From: JAIVJZ01 sp035645695
Lineage (GTDB): Bacteria > Acidobacteriota > Blastocatellia > Pyrinomonadales > Pyrinomonadaceae
Assembly (NCBI GenBank): GCA_035645695.1
Contig: DASQMC010000083.1
Span: 62,001-126,000, forward strand
Length of the DNA: 64,000 nucleotides
Direction: 5' to 3'
Shown in pieces: positions 1-7,314 of this stretch (positions are counted from its first letter, which is position 1; each line of letters begins with the position of its first letter). Both the position numbers and the translations under genes were made by a program. The notes beneath the pieces were generated by a model, which searched no databases, was not told the origin of the DNA, and worked only from the letters and a program-made list of their open reading frames with translations.

Positions 1-1
1 C

Positions 2-625
2 GGGAACGTCGAAACCTCGCAACGCATCGTCGACGCGTTGTTCAAAGCATTGTCGCGCGCCCTGCCGGGACGCATCCCGGCGGCGAGTCAGGGCACGATG
101 AACAACCTCACCATCGGCGGCATCGACGCGTGCACGGGGCGCGAGTTCGCCTACTACGAGACGGTCGCGGGCGGCATGGGCGCGCGCCCCGCGCTCGACG
201 GGCTGAGCGCCGTTCACACGCACATGACCAACAGCCTCAACACGCCCGTCGAGGCGCTCGAATACGCTTATCCCTTGCGCGTGCGCCGGTATGCCATTCG
301 CGCAAATTCCGGCGGCCGGGGACGGCAGCGCGGCGGAGACGGCGTCGTGCGCGAGATCGAAACGCTCGTGGACGCGCGCATGTCTCTGCTCGCAGACCGC
401 CGCGTGCGTGCGCCTTACGGCCTCGCGGGTGGCGAGGACGGACAGACGGGGCGCGACGCCGTGGTGCGCGTCGATGCGAACGGGCACGCGCACGCGCGAC
501 GCATCCCGGCGAAAGGCTCACGGGAATTGAAAGCGGGCGAACGCATACGCATCGAGACGCCGGGCGGCGGCGGCCACGGCCGCGCCGACGCGCTCACGCG
601 AAAGAAGAAAGCCAAGGGCAAATAG
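2..625 (+). CDS. Hydantoinase B/oxoprolinase family protein, C-terminal part
   Basis: The reading frame is open from the window edge, so only the last 207 or so residues are present. They match the C-terminal end of the HyuB/oxoprolinase B family: an early NVETSQRIVDAL segment, then GTMNNLTIGG, YYETVAGGMGA and THMTNSLNTPVEALE, and the glycine-rich tail ETPGGGGHG that ends these proteins. The family performs ATP-dependent opening of hydantoin or 5-oxoproline rings, usually together with an A subunit, which would lie upstream of the window. The substrate cannot be told from this fragment. The lysine-rich tail (RKKKAKGK) is typical of these genes. Confidence 0.88.
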   Translation, partial: GNVETSQRIVDALFKALSRALPGRIPAASQGTMNNLTIGGIDACTGREFAYYETVAGGMGARPALDGLSAVHTHMTNSLNTPVEALEYAYPLRVRRYAIRANSGGRGRQRGGDGVVREIETLVDARMSLLADRRVRAPYGLAGGEDGQTGRDAVVRVDANGHAHARRIPAKGSRELKAGERIRIETPGGGGHGRADALTRKKKAKGK

Positions 626-746
626 AAGACTTGCAACTCACGGGAAGCGGGCGTCGATCTTCCCGCAGCCGAAAGACTCTTTGTTTCCCTTTCGCTTCGA
701 TTTAGAATGCAAGGTAATGAAGGCGACTGATCGTTAACAAAAGACC

Positions 747-936
747 ATGAAGGCGCGCGACGTGATTAGATTGATCGAGAAAGATGGCTGGTATCACGTC
801 GTTACGCGAGGGCAGTCACCGTCAATATAAACATCCGGCGAAACCGGGTCGCGTGACGGTGGCCGGGCATCTCAATGATGACATTCACCCGAAGACTTTG
901 AAGAGTATCCTTACGCAAGCAGGCATGGAAAAGTAG
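747..936 (+). pseudogene. hicA: HicA-type mRNA interferase toxin, broken by a frameshift
   Basis: From ATG 747 the frame gives MKARDVIRLIEKDGWYHVVTR, the usual HicA N-terminus, and then runs into TAA at 828-830. The missing remainder lies one frame over from 811: GSHRQYKHP, KPGRVTVAGH and LKSILTQAGMEK, ending at TAG 934-936. Removing one G from the GGG at 810-812 restores a continuous HicA of about 62 residues, including the catalytic histidine of the GSH motif. HicA binds and cleaves mRNA. An intact hicB follows 16 bases downstream, the normal toxin-antitoxin order. The frameshift may be a real loss of the toxin or a sequencing error in the G run. Confidence 0.85.
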
Positions 937-952
937 TGAGGAGAAATAGAAG

Positions 953-1162
953 ATGCGTTATGCCATGATCATTGAGCAGGGCGAACGAAATTATTCGGCT
1001 TATCTGCCCGACCTTCCGGGGTGCGTCGCCACCGGCAAAACCGTCGAAGAGGTGAAGCGGCGAATGCGCGAGGCCGTCGAACTCCACCTGCGCGGCATGC
1101 GTGAGGACGGGTTGCCGATACCGGAGCCAACCAGCACGGTCGAGTACGTCGAGGCGGCTTGA
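953..1162 (+). CDS. hicB: HicB-family antitoxin
   Basis: A 69-residue protein with the HicB fold signature: an opening strand (MRYAMIIEQ), YSAYLPDLPGCVATGKT, then an amphipathic helix VEEVKRRMREAVELHL and the GLPIPEPTS tail. HicB neutralises HicA by direct binding. This is the short form without a clear DNA-binding C-terminal domain, so autoregulation is uncertain. A GAGGAGAA ribosome site precedes ATG 953. It sits directly behind the frameshifted hicA, so it may now be an orphan antitoxin. A stand-alone HicB-like domain is the alternative reading. Confidence 0.85.
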   Translation: MRYAMIIEQGERNYSAYLPDLPGCVATGKTVEEVKRRMREAVELHLRGMREDGLPIPEPTSTVEYVEAA

Positions 1163-1198
1163 AGCCGAACACACTTCATACTTCTAAGGGGACAACTT

Positions 1199-2884
1199 AT
1201 GCGCGTCACCATCGGGCAGATCAATACAACGAACGGCGATTATGAGGGCAACGTCGCGCAGATTTTGCGCGCCATCGAACAAGCGCGCCGCGACGGGAGC
1301 GACCTTGTGGTGCTGCCCGAAGTGGCCGTGCAGGGTTACATGTCTTTCGACTGGTTCATGGATCGCGACGTTATAGCGCACGCCACCGAGCCGCTCGACC
1401 AGATCGTTGCGGCAAGCGCCGGGGTGACCGTCATCGTCGGAACGGTGCGCCCGACGGGGCGCGCCGACGGGCGCAAACTCTACAACTCCGCGGCCGTCAT
1501 CTCCGACGGCAAACTGCTCGGCTTCGCCGACAAAACTCTGCTGCCCGAGTACGACGTGTTCGACGATCCGCGCTATTTCGAGCCGGCGCAGGAGCGCAGG
1601 CTGTTCGACATCAAGGGCGTGCGGGTCGGCGTCGCCGTCTGCGAGGACATGTGGAACGACAAGACCTACTGGCGCGAGCGGCTCTATACGAACGACCCGA
1701 CCGACGAGTTGATCGCAATGGGGGCTGAGGTGGTCGTCTCGATCAACGCCTCGCCCTTCAACAAGAGCAAGATGGGCGAGCGTTGCAAGATGGTTTCGCA
1801 TCGCGCGAAGGCCGCCGGGGTGCCCATCGTCTTCGTCAATCTCGTCGGGGCAAATGACGGCGTCATCTTCGACGGCGCATCAATCGTCACAGATCACAAG
1901 GGACAGATCATCCTGCAAGCGCCGCCCTTCGAGGAGTTTTACGGTTCGGTTGATCTCGACTGCGACCGTTGCGACACCTACTGCCTGCCCGGCGACGACA
2001 TCCAGACCATCCACGACGCGCTCGTCCTCGGCATCCGCGACTACGCGCGCAAGAATCGATTCTCGCGCGCCGTGCTCGGCCTCTCCGGCGGCATCGACTC
2101 GTCGCTCGTCGCCGCGCTGGCCTGCGAAGCGCTCGGCGCGGAGAACGTTTTGTCGGTGATGATGCCGTCGCCGTTTTCGTCGCGCGGGAGCGTGGACGAT
2201 TCCGTCGCGCTCGGCAAAAATCTGGGCATGCCGACCATCGAACACCCGATCAGCGCGGCCTACGAAGTGCTCGTCAAAGAGTTGAAACTGGAACAGCCCG
2301 CGACGCCGCTCGAAGAGATCGCGCGGCAGAACACGCAATCGCGCCTGCGCGGAAATATCTTGATGGCGATCTCGAACGCGGAAAGCCGCCTGCTTCTTTC
2401 GACCGGCAACAAGTCCGAACTCGCCCTCGGCTACTGCACGCTGTACGGCGACACGAACGGCGGCCTCGCCGTCCTCGGCGACGTGCTCAAGACCGAAGTG
2501 TGGGCGCTCTCGCGCTACGTCAATCGCGAGCGCGAGATCATTCCCACGGCCGTCATCGAAAAACGCCCCTCCGCCGAACTCGCCCCCGGCCAGTTCGACG
2601 ATCAATCCCTGCCGCCCTATGACAAGCTCGATCCCATTCTCAAACTCTACTTCGAGCGCAAAGCCACGCCCGACGAGATCGTCTCGGCCGGGCACGATCA
2701 GCAACTCATCTACGACGTGCTCAACCGTGTGGAATCGCCCGCCAACGAATTCAAGCGGCGACAGCTACCGCCGACTCTCATCATCTCGCGCCACGCCATC
2801 GGCATCGGGCGTCGCCGCCCCGTCACGCACCGCTACCGGCGACAGGTGTTGAAGGCGGTGGAGAGAGCGGTGGAAGCGTCGTAG
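1199..2884 (+). CDS. nadE: Glutamine-dependent NAD+ synthetase
   Basis: This 561-residue cytosolic enzyme makes NAD+ from deamido-NAD+, ATP and glutamine, the last step of NAD synthesis. The N-terminal nitrilase-type glutaminase domain (about 1-250) shows the catalytic triad Glu41 (LPEVAVQGY), Lys112 (FADKTLLPEY) and Cys148 (VCEDMW). The C-terminal synthetase domain has the PP-loop SGGIDSS at 296-302 and the STGNKSELALGYCTLYGD block. The length is usual for the two-domain bacterial form. AGGGGA lies 8 bases before ATG 1199. nadA, an earlier step in the same pathway, is at 19.9-21.0 kb, not in the same operon. Confidence 0.96.
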   Translation: MRVTIGQINTTNGDYEGNVAQILRAIEQARRDGSDLVVLPEVAVQGYMSFDWFMDRDVIAHATEPLDQIVAASAGVTVIVGTVRPTGRADGRKLYNSAAVISDGKLLGFADKTLLPEYDVFDDPRYFEPAQERRLFDIKGVRVGVAVCEDMWNDKTYWRERLYTNDPTDELIAMGAEVVVSINASPFNKSKMGERCKMVSHRAKAAGVPIVFVNLVGANDGVIFDGASIVTDHKGQIILQAPPFEEFYGSVDLDCDRCDTYCLPGDDIQTIHDALVLGIRDYARKNRFSRAVLGLSGGIDSSLVAALACEALGAENVLSVMMPSPFSSRGSVDDSVALGKNLGMPTIEHPISAAYEVLVKELKLEQPATPLEEIARQNTQSRLRGNILMAISNAESRLLLSTGNKSELALGYCTLYGDTNGGLAVLGDVLKTEVWALSRYVNREREIIPTAVIEKRPSAELAPGQFDDQSLPPYDKLDPILKLYFERKATPDEIVSAGHDQQLIYDVLNRVESPANEFKRRQLPPTLIISRHAIGIGRRRPVTHRYRRQVLKAVERAVEAS

Positions 2885-2915
2885 GGTATCGAGGGGGAAT
2901 GGCGCGGTGTGAACG

Positions 2916-2956
2916 TTTCACGCAGAGGCGCGGAGATCGCGCGGAGGGCGCGGAGG
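2916..2956 (+). repeat. GC-rich repeat arm upstream of the GxxExxY gene
   Basis: A 41-base stretch made of variations on CGCAGAG / GCGCGGAG / ATCGCGCGGAGG. The same words occur in both arms of the inverted repeats at 3371-3472 and 6140-6236. Its last bases, GGAGG at 2952-2956, lie just before ATG 2960 and would act as the ribosome site of the following gene. Confidence 0.75.
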
Positions 2957-2959
2957 TAG

Positions 2960-3349
2960 ATGGGCGGTAATCTCAACCATCTGACGGAATCGATTATCGG
3001 GGCGGCGATGGAGGTTCACCGGACGCTCGGGCCGGGTTTGTTGGAATCGGTGTATCAGGAATGCCTGTGTCGTGAGTTTCTGGTGCGGGGCATTCCGTTC
3101 GAGCGTGAGCGTGCATTGCCCTTAGAGTATAAGGGCGTTCATCTGGAGTGCGGGTATCGTCTGGATATACTGGTAGCGAACGCGGTGGTGGTCGAAGTGA
3201 AATCGGTTGAAGCCATCGCTCCTGTGCATGAGGCGCAGATTTTAACTTACCTGCGTCTGGGCGGTTGGCGGGTGGGGTTATTGCTTAATTTCAATGTGGC
3301 GGCGTTGAGGCAGGGGATTAGGCGGAAGGTTCTGGGGTTTGAGGGGTAA
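2960..3349 (+). CDS. GxxExxY family protein (PDDEXK-like)
   Basis: A 129-residue protein with the family-defining GPGLLESVY motif near residue 27, preceded by the helix ESIIGAAMEVHRTL and followed by LDILVANAVVVEVKSVE, an Asp...Glu-x-Lys arrangement like a PD-(D/E)xK nuclease core. The family is widespread and its role is not established. I chose ATG 2960 because the conserved N-terminal helix begins there; the only ribosome site is GGAGG at the end of the repeat arm, three bases from the start codon. The gene is bracketed by repeat arms at 2916-2956 and 3371-3472, which suggests gene and repeats travelled together. Confidence 0.85.
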   Translation: MGGNLNHLTESIIGAAMEVHRTLGPGLLESVYQECLCREFLVRGIPFERERALPLEYKGVHLECGYRLDILVANAVVVEVKSVEAIAPVHEAQILTYLRLGGWRVGLLLNFNVAALRQGIRRKVLGFEG

Positions 3350-3370
3350 GTTGAGCCTTGGTGAGTTGAG

Positions 3371-3472
3371 GTTCACGCGGAGGCGCGGAGATCGCGCAGA
3401 GAACGCGGAGGCTCGAATGCCGTTCAAGCCTCCGCGTCCTCTGCGCGATCTCCGCGCCCTCTGCGTTAACCT
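3371..3472. repeat. Long inverted repeat downstream of the GxxExxY gene
   Basis: The left arm (3371-3413) is built from CGCGGAG, GCGCGGAGATC and GCGCAGAGA words. The right arm (3427-3472) is their near reverse complement, so the pair would form a stem of about 40 bp around a 13-base loop. It lies between the convergent GxxExxY and ttcA genes. The left arm repeats the sequence at 2916-2956, and the right arm resembles that at 6194-6236. Confidence 0.85.
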
Positions 3473-3527
3473 CTGTTTCCCTAACACTCACCCAACCACA
3501 CCGGACGGGCAACGCAACCAAACTTCT

Positions 3528-4391
3528 CTACGAAATCGAAACCAGCGCCGGCATCAACTCGCCCTCCGGGTCGGCGTGCCCGATTGCCGCGTCGAGTTCC
3601 GCTTCGATGTCTCCGGCGGAGACGGGGGCGAGCTTGCGAAAGTCGAAAAGTTTCGGGTCGAGCAGGTGCGACGGCACGGCGCTGCCGAGCGCGGTCAGCA
3701 TCGAACTGCGTATGTTCGGAATCTCGCGCTCCAACTCCGTGATGAGCCGCTTGATGCGCGCGCGTTTCAGATTCGACTGCGAGCCGCACAAATCGCACGG
3801 GATGATGGGAAACTCTTTCAGCGCGGCATACTCGGCGATGTCCGTCTCGCGGCAGTATGCGAGCGGGCGGATGACCGTGTTCAAATTGTCGTTCGAGCGC
3901 AGGACGGGCGGCATCGCTTTGAGTTGACCGACGAAGAAGATGTTGAGAAGAAAGGTCGTGATGATGTCGTCGGCGTGGTGGCCGAGCGCGATCTTGGTGC
4001 AGCCTTCCTCCTGCGCGATTGAATAGATGATGCCCCGCCGCAGGCGCGAACAGACCGAGCAGTAAGTCTTGCCTTCCGGCACAAGCCGCTTGACGATGGA
4101 ATAAGTGTCGCGTTCGACGATGCGGAACGGCACGCCGCGCTCAGAGAGGTAGGCGGGCAACACTTCGGCGGGGAAGTTCGGCTGCTTCTGGTCAAGGTTG
4201 ACGGCCAGCAGGTCGAAGTGGACGGGCGCGCGTTCACGCACGTCGAGCAGAAGATCGAGCATCGTGTAGCTGTCTTTGCCGCCCGACAGGCAGACCATCA
4301 CGCGGTCGCCGTCAGCGATCATCCCGAAGTCCTTGATCGCCTCGCCCATCCCCCTGAGCAGCTTCGTCTTGATTTTGCTTTCGATAAACAT
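3528..4391 (-). CDS. ttcA: tRNA 2-thiocytidine(32) synthetase TtcA
   Basis: An adenylating PP-loop enzyme that thiolates cytidine 32 in tRNA through a [4Fe-4S] cluster. From MFIESKIK the protein is 287 residues with PP-loop SGGKDS at 36-41, the first cysteine pair CSVC at 111-114, GHHADD at 137-142, and the second pair CDLC at 199-202; these cysteines are those used by the TtcA family for the cluster. A longer frame opens at 4463, but the family starts near MFIESK, so ATG 4391 is preferred. It follows the 106-residue membrane protein gene by 55 bases on the same strand. Confidence 0.94.
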   Translation of the reverse strand: MFIESKIKTKLLRGMGEAIKDFGMIADGDRVMVCLSGGKDSYTMLDLLLDVRERAPVHFDLLAVNLDQKQPNFPAEVLPAYLSERGVPFRIVERDTYSIVKRLVPEGKTYCSVCSRLRRGIIYSIAQEEGCTKIALGHHADDIITTFLLNIFFVGQLKAMPPVLRSNDNLNTVIRPLAYCRETDIAEYAALKEFPIIPCDLCGSQSNLKRARIKRLITELEREIPNIRSSMLTALGSAVPSHLLDPKLFDFRKLAPVSAGDIEAELDAAIGHADPEGELMPALVSIS

Positions 4392-4446
4392 ATTAACGGG
4401 CAAAGCGCGAAGACCGTGCGCGCGCTCTTGAATATCTCTCCCCGGC

Positions 4447-4764
4447 CTATAAACTCTCCGCAATGGACTCGACGGCTTCCTTTGCCTCGCGCAGACCGCA
4501 ATTGGTTCGCTCGCGATAAATCCTGATCGCCGCGATCAACTGCCGCTCACGGATGAGTCGCTTGATCTCCTCCAGAGAGGCCGCGTCGAGCGTGGCGGCG
4601 TGTGCAGTGGCGTTGGCGGCGGCCTGCGCCTCGCCGAGCGTGCGTGGCGCGTACGTTTGCAGCATCGGCCTATTACCGTCGTCGCCGCGCCGCCCCGACC
4701 GCCTGCCGAGAAGGTAGCAGACGAGGCCGACGGCTATGAAGACGAGAATAAGTTTGATGCTCAT
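4447..4764 (-). CDS. Small membrane protein with a ribosomal L7/L12 C-terminal-like segment
   Basis: About 105 residues from MSIKLILV. One N-terminal membrane helix (residues 3-20) is followed by an arginine-rich stretch (GRRSGRRGDDG), a linker, and a C-terminal block LDAASLEEIKRLIRERQLIAAIRIYRE...LREAKEAVESI. The last part is close to the helical C-terminal domain of ribosomal protein L7/L12, a domain also found in unrelated small membrane proteins. An ATG three codons earlier is possible. It probably shares a transcript with ttcA. I do not know its function. Confidence 0.75.
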   Translation of the reverse strand: MSIKLILVFIAVGLVCYLLGRRSGRRGDDGNRPMLQTYAPRTLGEAQAAANATAHAATLDAASLEEIKRLIRERQLIAAIRIYRERTNCGLREAKEAVESIAESL

Positions 4765-4886
4765 AACTTTCAAACGTCGTCGCGCTTCGGCACGGCGACG
4801 AATTGAGAGTATCGCCGAAGACCGCGTCCGGGTTCAACCCGCGCGCCCTCGTCGCCCGCGTGATGCGCGGCGGTCGTAACCGCATC

Positions 4887-5022
4887 GCAATAAACTTTTA
4901 ACGCACCTGCAACCTCGCGCCGCGCGCTCTCGCCTATATTCTCCCGCACGAACATTCCTTCAACGAGGAATAAAAATTCGAAGGCGTCGGACTTGGGGGA
5001 GTCCGACGCCTTCGTGTTCTCT
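4887..5022 (+). ncRNA. Structured RNA-like element, copy 1 (with putative promoter)
   Basis: A 136-base segment repeated at 5821-5958. It holds a shared block CAATAAACTTT and CCTGCAACC, a -10-like TATATT at 4935-4940, a small hairpin (ATTCCT 4954-4959 with AGGAAT 4966-4971), then a perfect 15-bp hairpin (4979-4993 with 5000-5014) around a TGGGGG loop, followed by TGTTCTCTT. If the -10 is used, a transcript of about 75 bases would end at the second hairpin, which resembles a terminator with a weak U tract. It precedes the gene at 5141, so a leader or attenuator role is also possible. No known RNA family is recognised. Confidence 0.55.
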
Positions 5023-5140
5023 TGAAACGAACTTTTAGATTTGGCGTCGCAATGTTCCATGCTTTTTCCTTCTCTCCTCTTTTGCCCCGCTAACTCAACG
5101 AATTAAATCGGCACACACATTCATCACGGAGGGACGAATC

Positions 5141-5794
5141 ATGAATTTCATGTTGACGAAGAAGGTTGCGGGTATCGCTCTCGCATGTCTTTTTGTTTTC
5201 GGGATGCAGAGCCTCGCCGCAGCGCAGGGACGCGGTGGCGGCGGCGGCGGTCGCGGCGGTAGTTCAGGCGCGGGCGGCGCGGGCAGAGGCGGCGGCGGCG
5301 GCGGTATCGGTCGCCCGGACGGCGTGGGGGTAGATCGAGGAATCGGCACTTCGTCGGACAGGTCGCGCGGGCGCGCTGATGAAGGGCGCGGCACCGCTTC
5401 GGAAAGATCGCGAGGTCGCTCGGATGAGGGTTTGGATCGCGCCCGTGCCTCACGCGAAAACAACAGTCGCCGCGCCGACGAAGAACTCCGCGAGCATCCC
5501 GGCATCGCCGCGCGCCTGAACGCGCCGCCGGGACGCCTGCGCGACGAATATCAAGCGGCTCTCGCCGCTAATCCGGAATTGAAGTTTGGACAGTTTGTCG
5601 CGGCGACGGTTTTGGCGCGCAATCTCGGCGACAGGAATCCAGCCATTACGAGAAGCGCGATTCTCGCGGGATTGGCGAACGATAAGAGCATCGGCCGCAC
5701 CCTGCGCGATCTGGGCATCAACGAACGCGAGGCGAAAGAAGCCGAGCGTGAGGCCAAACGCGAGATCAAAGAGGGCAAAAAACGCTCATCCTGA
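5141..5794 (+). CDS. Secreted glycine/arginine-rich protein of unknown function
   Basis: A 217-residue protein with a signal peptide (MNFMLTKKVAGIALACLF to the AAAQG cleavage region near residue 29). The mature part opens with poly-glycine (about residues 31-56), goes on to charged, partly repeated segments (SDRSRGRADEGRGT, SERSRGRSDEG, about 71-100), and then to a conserved-looking helical part (LREHPGIAARLNAPPG onward) ending in a lysine/glutamate-rich tail. GGAGGG precedes ATG 5141. Copies of the RNA-like element lie before and after it. Function is not recognisable; the charged composition suggests an envelope or nucleic-acid-contacting role, which is a guess. Confidence 0.8.
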   Translation: MNFMLTKKVAGIALACLFVFGMQSLAAAQGRGGGGGGRGGSSGAGGAGRGGGGGGIGRPDGVGVDRGIGTSSDRSRGRADEGRGTASERSRGRSDEGLDRARASRENNSRRADEELREHPGIAARLNAPPGRLRDEYQAALAANPELKFGQFVAATVLARNLGDRNPAITRSAILAGLANDKSIGRTLRDLGINEREAKEAEREAKREIKEGKKRSS

Positions 5795-5820
5795 GACAGG
5801 CGGCGGGCGCAATGTCAACA

Positions 5821-5958
5821 CAATAAACTTTCAACGCTCCTGCAACCCTGCGCGACGCGGCTTCGCCTATTATCTTCTCGCAACGAACATTCCTTCTCGA
5901 TAAGGAATAAAAATCGAAAGCGTCGGGCTTGGGGGAGTTCGCTGCTTTCGTTCTCCTT
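5821..5958 (+). ncRNA. Structured RNA-like element, copy 2
   Basis: The second copy of the element at 4887-5022, shifted by about 935 bases. -10-like TATTAT at 5868-5873; first hairpin ATTCCTT 5889-5895 with AAGGAAT 5902-5908; second hairpin 5915-5929 with 5936-5950 around the same TGGGGG loop, then TTCTCCTT. Relative to copy 1 the stem shows a G-C to A-T swap on both sides and three wobble pairs, with one mismatch, so pairing is kept while sequence drifts. No gene follows directly; a terminator lies at 6030-6072. Confidence 0.55.
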
Positions 5959-6029
5959 AGAAGTGAGGTTAGGCAGACTGGCGACGCGAGTTGCGGGTCT
6001 TGAACCAGTAGAGCAGAGTCAGCAGGAAT

Positions 6030-6072
6030 GAAAGGGCAGACCCTAAACGCCGGGTTTGCCCTTTCTCTTTTT
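6030..6072 (+). terminator. Intrinsic terminator
   Basis: GAAAGGGCAGACCC (6030-6043) pairs with GGGTTTGCCCTTTC (6052-6065), a 14-base stem with one mismatch and an 8-base loop, followed by TCTTTTT. It would end transcripts coming from the gene at 5141 or from RNA element copy 2. Confidence 0.7.
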
Positions 6073-6139
6073 CATGGGGGCGTGAACGTTCATGGGAGTG
6101 TGATGGCCGATTTCGCAAACTCTTGCCGGGATAAATTTT

Positions 6140-6236
6140 TAACGCAGAGGGCGCGGAGTTCGCGCGGAGTTCACGGAGGACGGAATGCCACTTAACCTCC
6201 GCGTGCTCCGCGCGAACTCCGCGCCCTCTGCGTTAA
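6140..6236. repeat. Long inverted repeat of the CGCAGAG/GCGCGGAG type
   Basis: Left arm 6140-6180 and right arm 6194-6236 are near reverse complements built from the same words as the repeats around the GxxExxY gene at 2.9-3.5 kb. It lies between the end of the 5.1-6.1 kb region and the end of the dienelactone hydrolase gene. Confidence 0.85.
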
Positions 6237-6270
6237 TCCTATCTTAGCCCACGCCCGCCGCCGACTACAT

Positions 6271-6972
6271 TTAACTTCCACCCGGCGAATCGGCCGTCAG
6301 GTGCCCGCGCAGGAAGCGAACGGTGCGTTGCCACGCATCGGCGGCGGCCGTGGCGTTGAAGACTTCGGGACGGTCGTCGTTGAAGAAGGCGTGATCGGCG
6401 TTGTCGTAGACGTGTATCTCCGCCGACTTGCCGAGCGATTTCAGTTTCGCTTCGAGTTCGCGCGCGAGGGCGGGCGTGGCGAAATCGTCGCGTTCGGCGT
6501 AGAAGCCGAGCAGCGGCGCGCGCATGTTTTCGAGATCGGGTTTGACGTTCGGGTGGCCGCCGTAGAAGACGACGCAGGCTCCGACCTGTTCGTTCTTCGA
6601 CGCGGCGTAGAGCGAGAGCGCGCCGCCCATGCAGAAGCCGACCGTGCCGACCGCGTCGCCCACGACGCCCTCGTGCGCGAGCAGGTACTCGATTGCGCCG
6701 CGCAAATCTTTTTCCGCTTGTTCGATATTGAGAGCCATCATCAGCTTGCCCGCCTCGTCGGGCGAAGTGGTTGATCGGCCGTGGTAGAGGTCGGGCGCGA
6801 GCGCGACGAAACCCTCCGCCGCGAAGCGCTCGCACACGTCTTTGACGTGCGGCACGAGTCCCCACCATTCCTGTATGACGACGACGCCCGCGCCGCTGCC
6901 CGTCTCGGGCACGGCCAGATAGCCTTCGGCCGTCGCGCCGTTGCTTTTGAATTTGACCATCTCGTTCGGCAT
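6271..6972 (-). CDS. Dienelactone hydrolase family protein
   Basis: A 233-residue alpha/beta hydrolase of the carboxymethylenebutenolidase type. The nucleophile is cysteine 114 in GFCMGG; the acid is Asp162 or Asp163 (YAERDD) and the base His194 (DNADHAFF), the Cys-Asp-His triad of the family. The EWWGLVPHVKD segment is also characteristic. Such enzymes open dienelactones in chlorocatechol breakdown, but many relatives have other ester substrates, and no aromatic degradation genes are nearby. Cytosolic, no signal peptide. A GGAGAAATTT site lies upstream of ATG 6972. Confidence 0.92.
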   Translation of the reverse strand: MPNEMVKFKSNGATAEGYLAVPETGSGAGVVVIQEWWGLVPHVKDVCERFAAEGFVALAPDLYHGRSTTSPDEAGKLMMALNIEQAEKDLRGAIEYLLAHEGVVGDAVGTVGFCMGGALSLYAASKNEQVGACVVFYGGHPNVKPDLENMRAPLLGFYAERDDFATPALARELEAKLKSLGKSAEIHVYDNADHAFFNDDRPEVFNATAAADAWQRTVRFLRGHLTADSPGGS

Positions 6973-7075
6973 AAATTTCTCCTGTGGGTGAAACCGGATT
7001 TGATCATGTGCAGGCGTTGATCGTCGGAGCAGTTTAGTTTATCACTCCACCGCTTGACCAGAGACACGATGAAGG

Positions 7076-7153
7076 AGTGACGGGTGATAAGTGACAGGTG
7101 ACGGGAAAGAATAAGGAGTTGATCCTGTCACCTGTCACTTGTCACCCGTCACT
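7076..7153. repeat. Heptamer-built hairpin, GTGACRG type
   Basis: Left arm 7076-7105 is GTGACGG-GTGATAA-GTGACAG-GTGACGG; the right arm 7123-7153 is its reverse complement with few changes. Loop of about 17 bases. It sits between the divergent starts of the dienelactone hydrolase and bactofilin genes. Confidence 0.85.
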
Positions 7154-7314
7154 TGTCCCGCTATCATCACGGGCAAGTAGAGACGCGGTAAGTGCCAGCG
7201 GTCGCCGCGAGTTGGCCGCACACGTCGGCCGCCGCGGGCAGAAGCACTACTACCTGTTTTCATTTCCATCGCCATCAAGCGCAATAACCGTAGAGATAGT
7301 GAAGGGAGACCTAT

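Noticed and set aside
3339..4022. A 227-codon plus-strand frame across the repeats and ttcA
   Set aside because: Antisense to ttcA and starts in the inverted repeat.
4770..5060. A 96-codon minus-strand frame between the L7/L12-like gene and the RNA element
   Set aside because: It translates the repeated hairpin element and is not kept in the second copy.
5960..6065. A minus-strand stretch reading like a membrane helix with a basic tail (ending LLYWFKTRNSRRQSA)
   Set aside because: No upstream start with a ribosome site; overlaps the terminator hairpin at 6030-6072.
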